Below are positions 63,105-64,000 of a stretch of DNA of 64,000 bases, piece by piece. The position numbers and the translations under genes were made by a program. Source of the stretch: Cecembia rubra (GTDB taxonomy: Bacteria; Bacteroidota; Bacteroidia; Cytophagales; Cyclobacteriaceae). Position 1 is the first letter of the stretch; the number at the start of each line of letters is the position of its first letter. The DNA lies in the NCBI RefSeq assembly GCF_003014575.1, contig NZ_PYGF01000007.1, positions 62,001 to 126,000 on the forward strand, read 5' to 3'. Below the pieces are notes generated by a model, which was not told where the DNA came from, did not search any database, and worked only from the letters and a program-made list of their open reading frames with translations.

Positions 63105-63665
63105 TTAATCCTTAAAGTGACCTCTAGCAAATTGATATGATCGGAAAATTATTTTTTTTATTACTAATACCTCTTCTTCATTTCTTGGTGCATAAACCAT
63201 GATAAAATTTAATGGCAAATAACCCCTTTTAGCAATTGGATGCAACTCTCCCCAACCTTTTTCAATCACATATTTTGCATCATTTAACGGTAAACCAAGA
63301 TGTATACTGCCATCAGGCACTGGATGAAAATGAGCAAATTCATTTTCAATCATAAAAGCATTACAATGGTTACACATTTTATCTTCTGACAGACACATCG
63401 CCTGTGCACCAGGTACCGATATCTTGCTATTTGCTTGTGCTATGTCCGGTAGAGAAAATGCCCAATTCATAAGCTCGTTCACAAGTTTTCTATCAGTCGG
63501 TTGTTGGTCTAATTGCATATGTGGGTTGCTCGGTGTCGTAATTGGTTTGATTCCGATTCTTAAAGGAAGCTCAAATTCTAAGTTTAAAGGCATTTTATCA
63601 GATTGTTTAGAGGTTTGACTCATTGTTATAATTAGTGTTATTAAAAGCACACAAAAGACTTTCAT
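63105..63665 (-). CDS. DUF5519 (luciferase-like) exported protein
   Basis: 186 residues with a signal peptide (MKVFCVLLITLIITMSQ). EFAHFHPVPDGSIHLGLPLNDAKYVIEKGWGELHPIA is the signature of the DUF5519 'luciferase' family, which is named by similarity to a domain of dinoflagellate luciferase-related proteins and has no proven light-producing role in bacteria. Last gene of the cassette next to site 13, 18 bases downstream of a dioxygenase gene. Confidence 0.85.
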   Translation of the reverse strand: MKVFCVLLITLIITMSQTSKQSDKMPLNLEFELPLRIGIKPITTPSNPHMQLDQQPTDRKLVNELMNWAFSLPDIAQANSKISVPGAQAMCLSEDKMCNHCNAFMIENEFAHFHPVPDGSIHLGLPLNDAKYVIEKGWGELHPIAKRGYLPLNFIMVYAPRNEEEVLVIKKIIFRSYQFARGHFKD

Positions 63666-63682
63666 AAGTTGTAAGAAAATAT

Positions 63683-64000
63683 TTATCCTATACGAAATCC
63701 CCTGTTGCTAAATGCGGGTAATAGTTCTTCAAATGTGTGTTCAATGTTTTCGTTTTCATCCATCAGGGCTAAACTGTATATCAAAGGCACATAATGGTCG
63801 GGGGTGGGTGCTGCCATTAATCCTAATTTTTGCTTTTCGTAATTCACTATGCTTTGAACGTCCCGTTTGTCCAACTGTTGTTTTATCCATTTGTCAAATT
63901 CTATATCCCATCCATAGGGTGTCATATTACCATTAAAAAAACGCTTACCTGCTTCTTTTATATTATGCACTACTGCTCCGCTTCCGATTACTAAAACTCC
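63683..64000 (-). CDS. DODA-type extradiol dioxygenase, C-terminal part (cut by right edge)
   Basis: The frame enters from beyond 64000: the last visible bases encode GVLVIGSGAVVHNIKEA, the conserved active-site region of the YgiD/LigB family, followed by PYGWDIEFDKWIKQQL and APTPDHYVPLIYSLALMDENE. About 106 residues are visible of an expected 270-290. Same family as the gene at 23469-24296 but clearly diverged. Lies in cassette 13 upstream of the DUF5519 gene. Confidence 0.88.
   Translation of the reverse strand, partial: GVLVIGSGAVVHNIKEAGKRFFNGNMTPYGWDIEFDKWIKQQLDKRDVQSIVNYEKQKLGLMAAPTPDHYVPLIYSLALMDENENIEHTFEELLPAFSNRGFRIG

Larger units (their letters stand above)
41128..64000 (-). mobile_element. 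Integron-type gene cassette array (continues past right edge)
   Basis: Thirteen palindromic sites, most 130-138 bp, separate minus-strand genes. In the gene direction sites 5-13 start with N4AACA and end with CGTTR, matching the R'' (RYYYAAC) and R' (GTTRRRY) boxes of attC sites, with a pair of inner arms and a variable centre. For each cassette between sites 5 and 13 the 8-10 bases at its two ends are inverted copies unique to that cassette, as expected if a circular cassette recombines at G/TT. Gene order and contents (toxin-antitoxin, restriction, single orphan enzymes) fit. No integrase or attI is visible; since sites wear out toward the left, they should lie to the right of the window. 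Without them it would be classed as a CALIN. Confidence 0.85.

Noticed and set aside
62855..63115. Plus-strand frame in the gap after site 13
   Set aside because: Opposite direction to all cassette genes, low-complexity start, no recognisable motif; its end covers a hairpin.
41128..64000. Search for CRISPR arrays, tRNA genes and insertion sequences as the driver of this region
   Set aside because: No regularly spaced short repeats with unique spacers, no tRNA-like cloverleaf and no transposase frame were found in the window.

Overview
The window looks like a chromosome segment from a Bacteroidota bacterium, most likely a pigmented member of the Cytophagia such as the Cyclobacteriaceae. Evidence: a 1126-residue SecA with the long Bacteroidota insertions, LytS/LytR-type signalling, a DUF5777 beta-barrel protein, a CrtY-type lycopene cyclase, an RskA-type anti-sigma factor next to an ECF sigma factor, lipoproteins with Bacteroidota-style signals, and few Shine-Dalgarno sequences. 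The genus is inference. No rRNA, tRNA, CRISPR array or transposase gene was found.

Positions 1-34.8 kb are ordinary chromosome, mostly on the minus strand. They hold a Tat-exported Gfo/Idh/MocA oxidoreductase (cut by the left edge), recG, a phosphotransferase-aminotransferase fusion, a hydroxylaminobenzene-mutase-like membrane protein, a decayed PHP-type histidinol phosphatase, an S1/P1 nuclease, an M20 amidohydrolase, a SPOR-type lipoprotein, secA and dapF. Next come a Tat/lipoprotein superoxide dismutase, a DUF4382 lipoprotein, a MazG-like/DJ-1 pair, crtY, a membrane-protein/XRE pair, an OmpA-family lipoprotein and a DOPA-dioxygenase-like enzyme. The block ends with SDR and AraC genes, a Na+/H+ antiporter, an overlapping SGNH hydrolase-LytS-LytR operon, and a Crp-pirin-pirin-GNAT cluster.

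Positions 35-41 kb hold an isolated alpha/beta hydrolase next to one worn attC-like site, a lipoprotein, and an operon of ECF sigma factor, anti-sigma factor, Rieske protein, YceI and DUF5777 barrel.

From 41.1 kb to the right edge the window changes. About 23 kb is a head-to-tail array of gene cassettes, all with genes on the minus strand, separated by 13 palindromic sites of roughly 130-180 bp. Read in the gene direction, the nine right-hand sites begin with AACA and end with CGTTR, as integron attC sites do. The outer 8-10 bases on the two sides of each cassette are inverted copies of each other and differ from cassette to cassette, which is what excision and integration of circular cassettes by an integron integrase would leave. 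No integrase is in the window. The most worn sites lie to the left, so the integrase and attI would be expected beyond 64 kb.

The cassettes carry typical accessory functions: two PIN-domain toxin-antitoxin pairs, a RhuM-Fic fusion, alpha/beta hydrolases, a dihydrofolate-reductase-like protein, an AlkD-like/VOC/AraC trio, a DUF6671-like protein with a dihydroorotase, and a DUF5519 protein with an extradiol dioxygenase. The most striking is a 6.5-kb cassette with a restriction-modification-like system: an HTH regulator, a 326-residue partner and a 1318-residue GIY-YIG nuclease-helicase-adenine methyltransferase fusion, plus a polytopic membrane protein and a 46-residue basic repeat protein.
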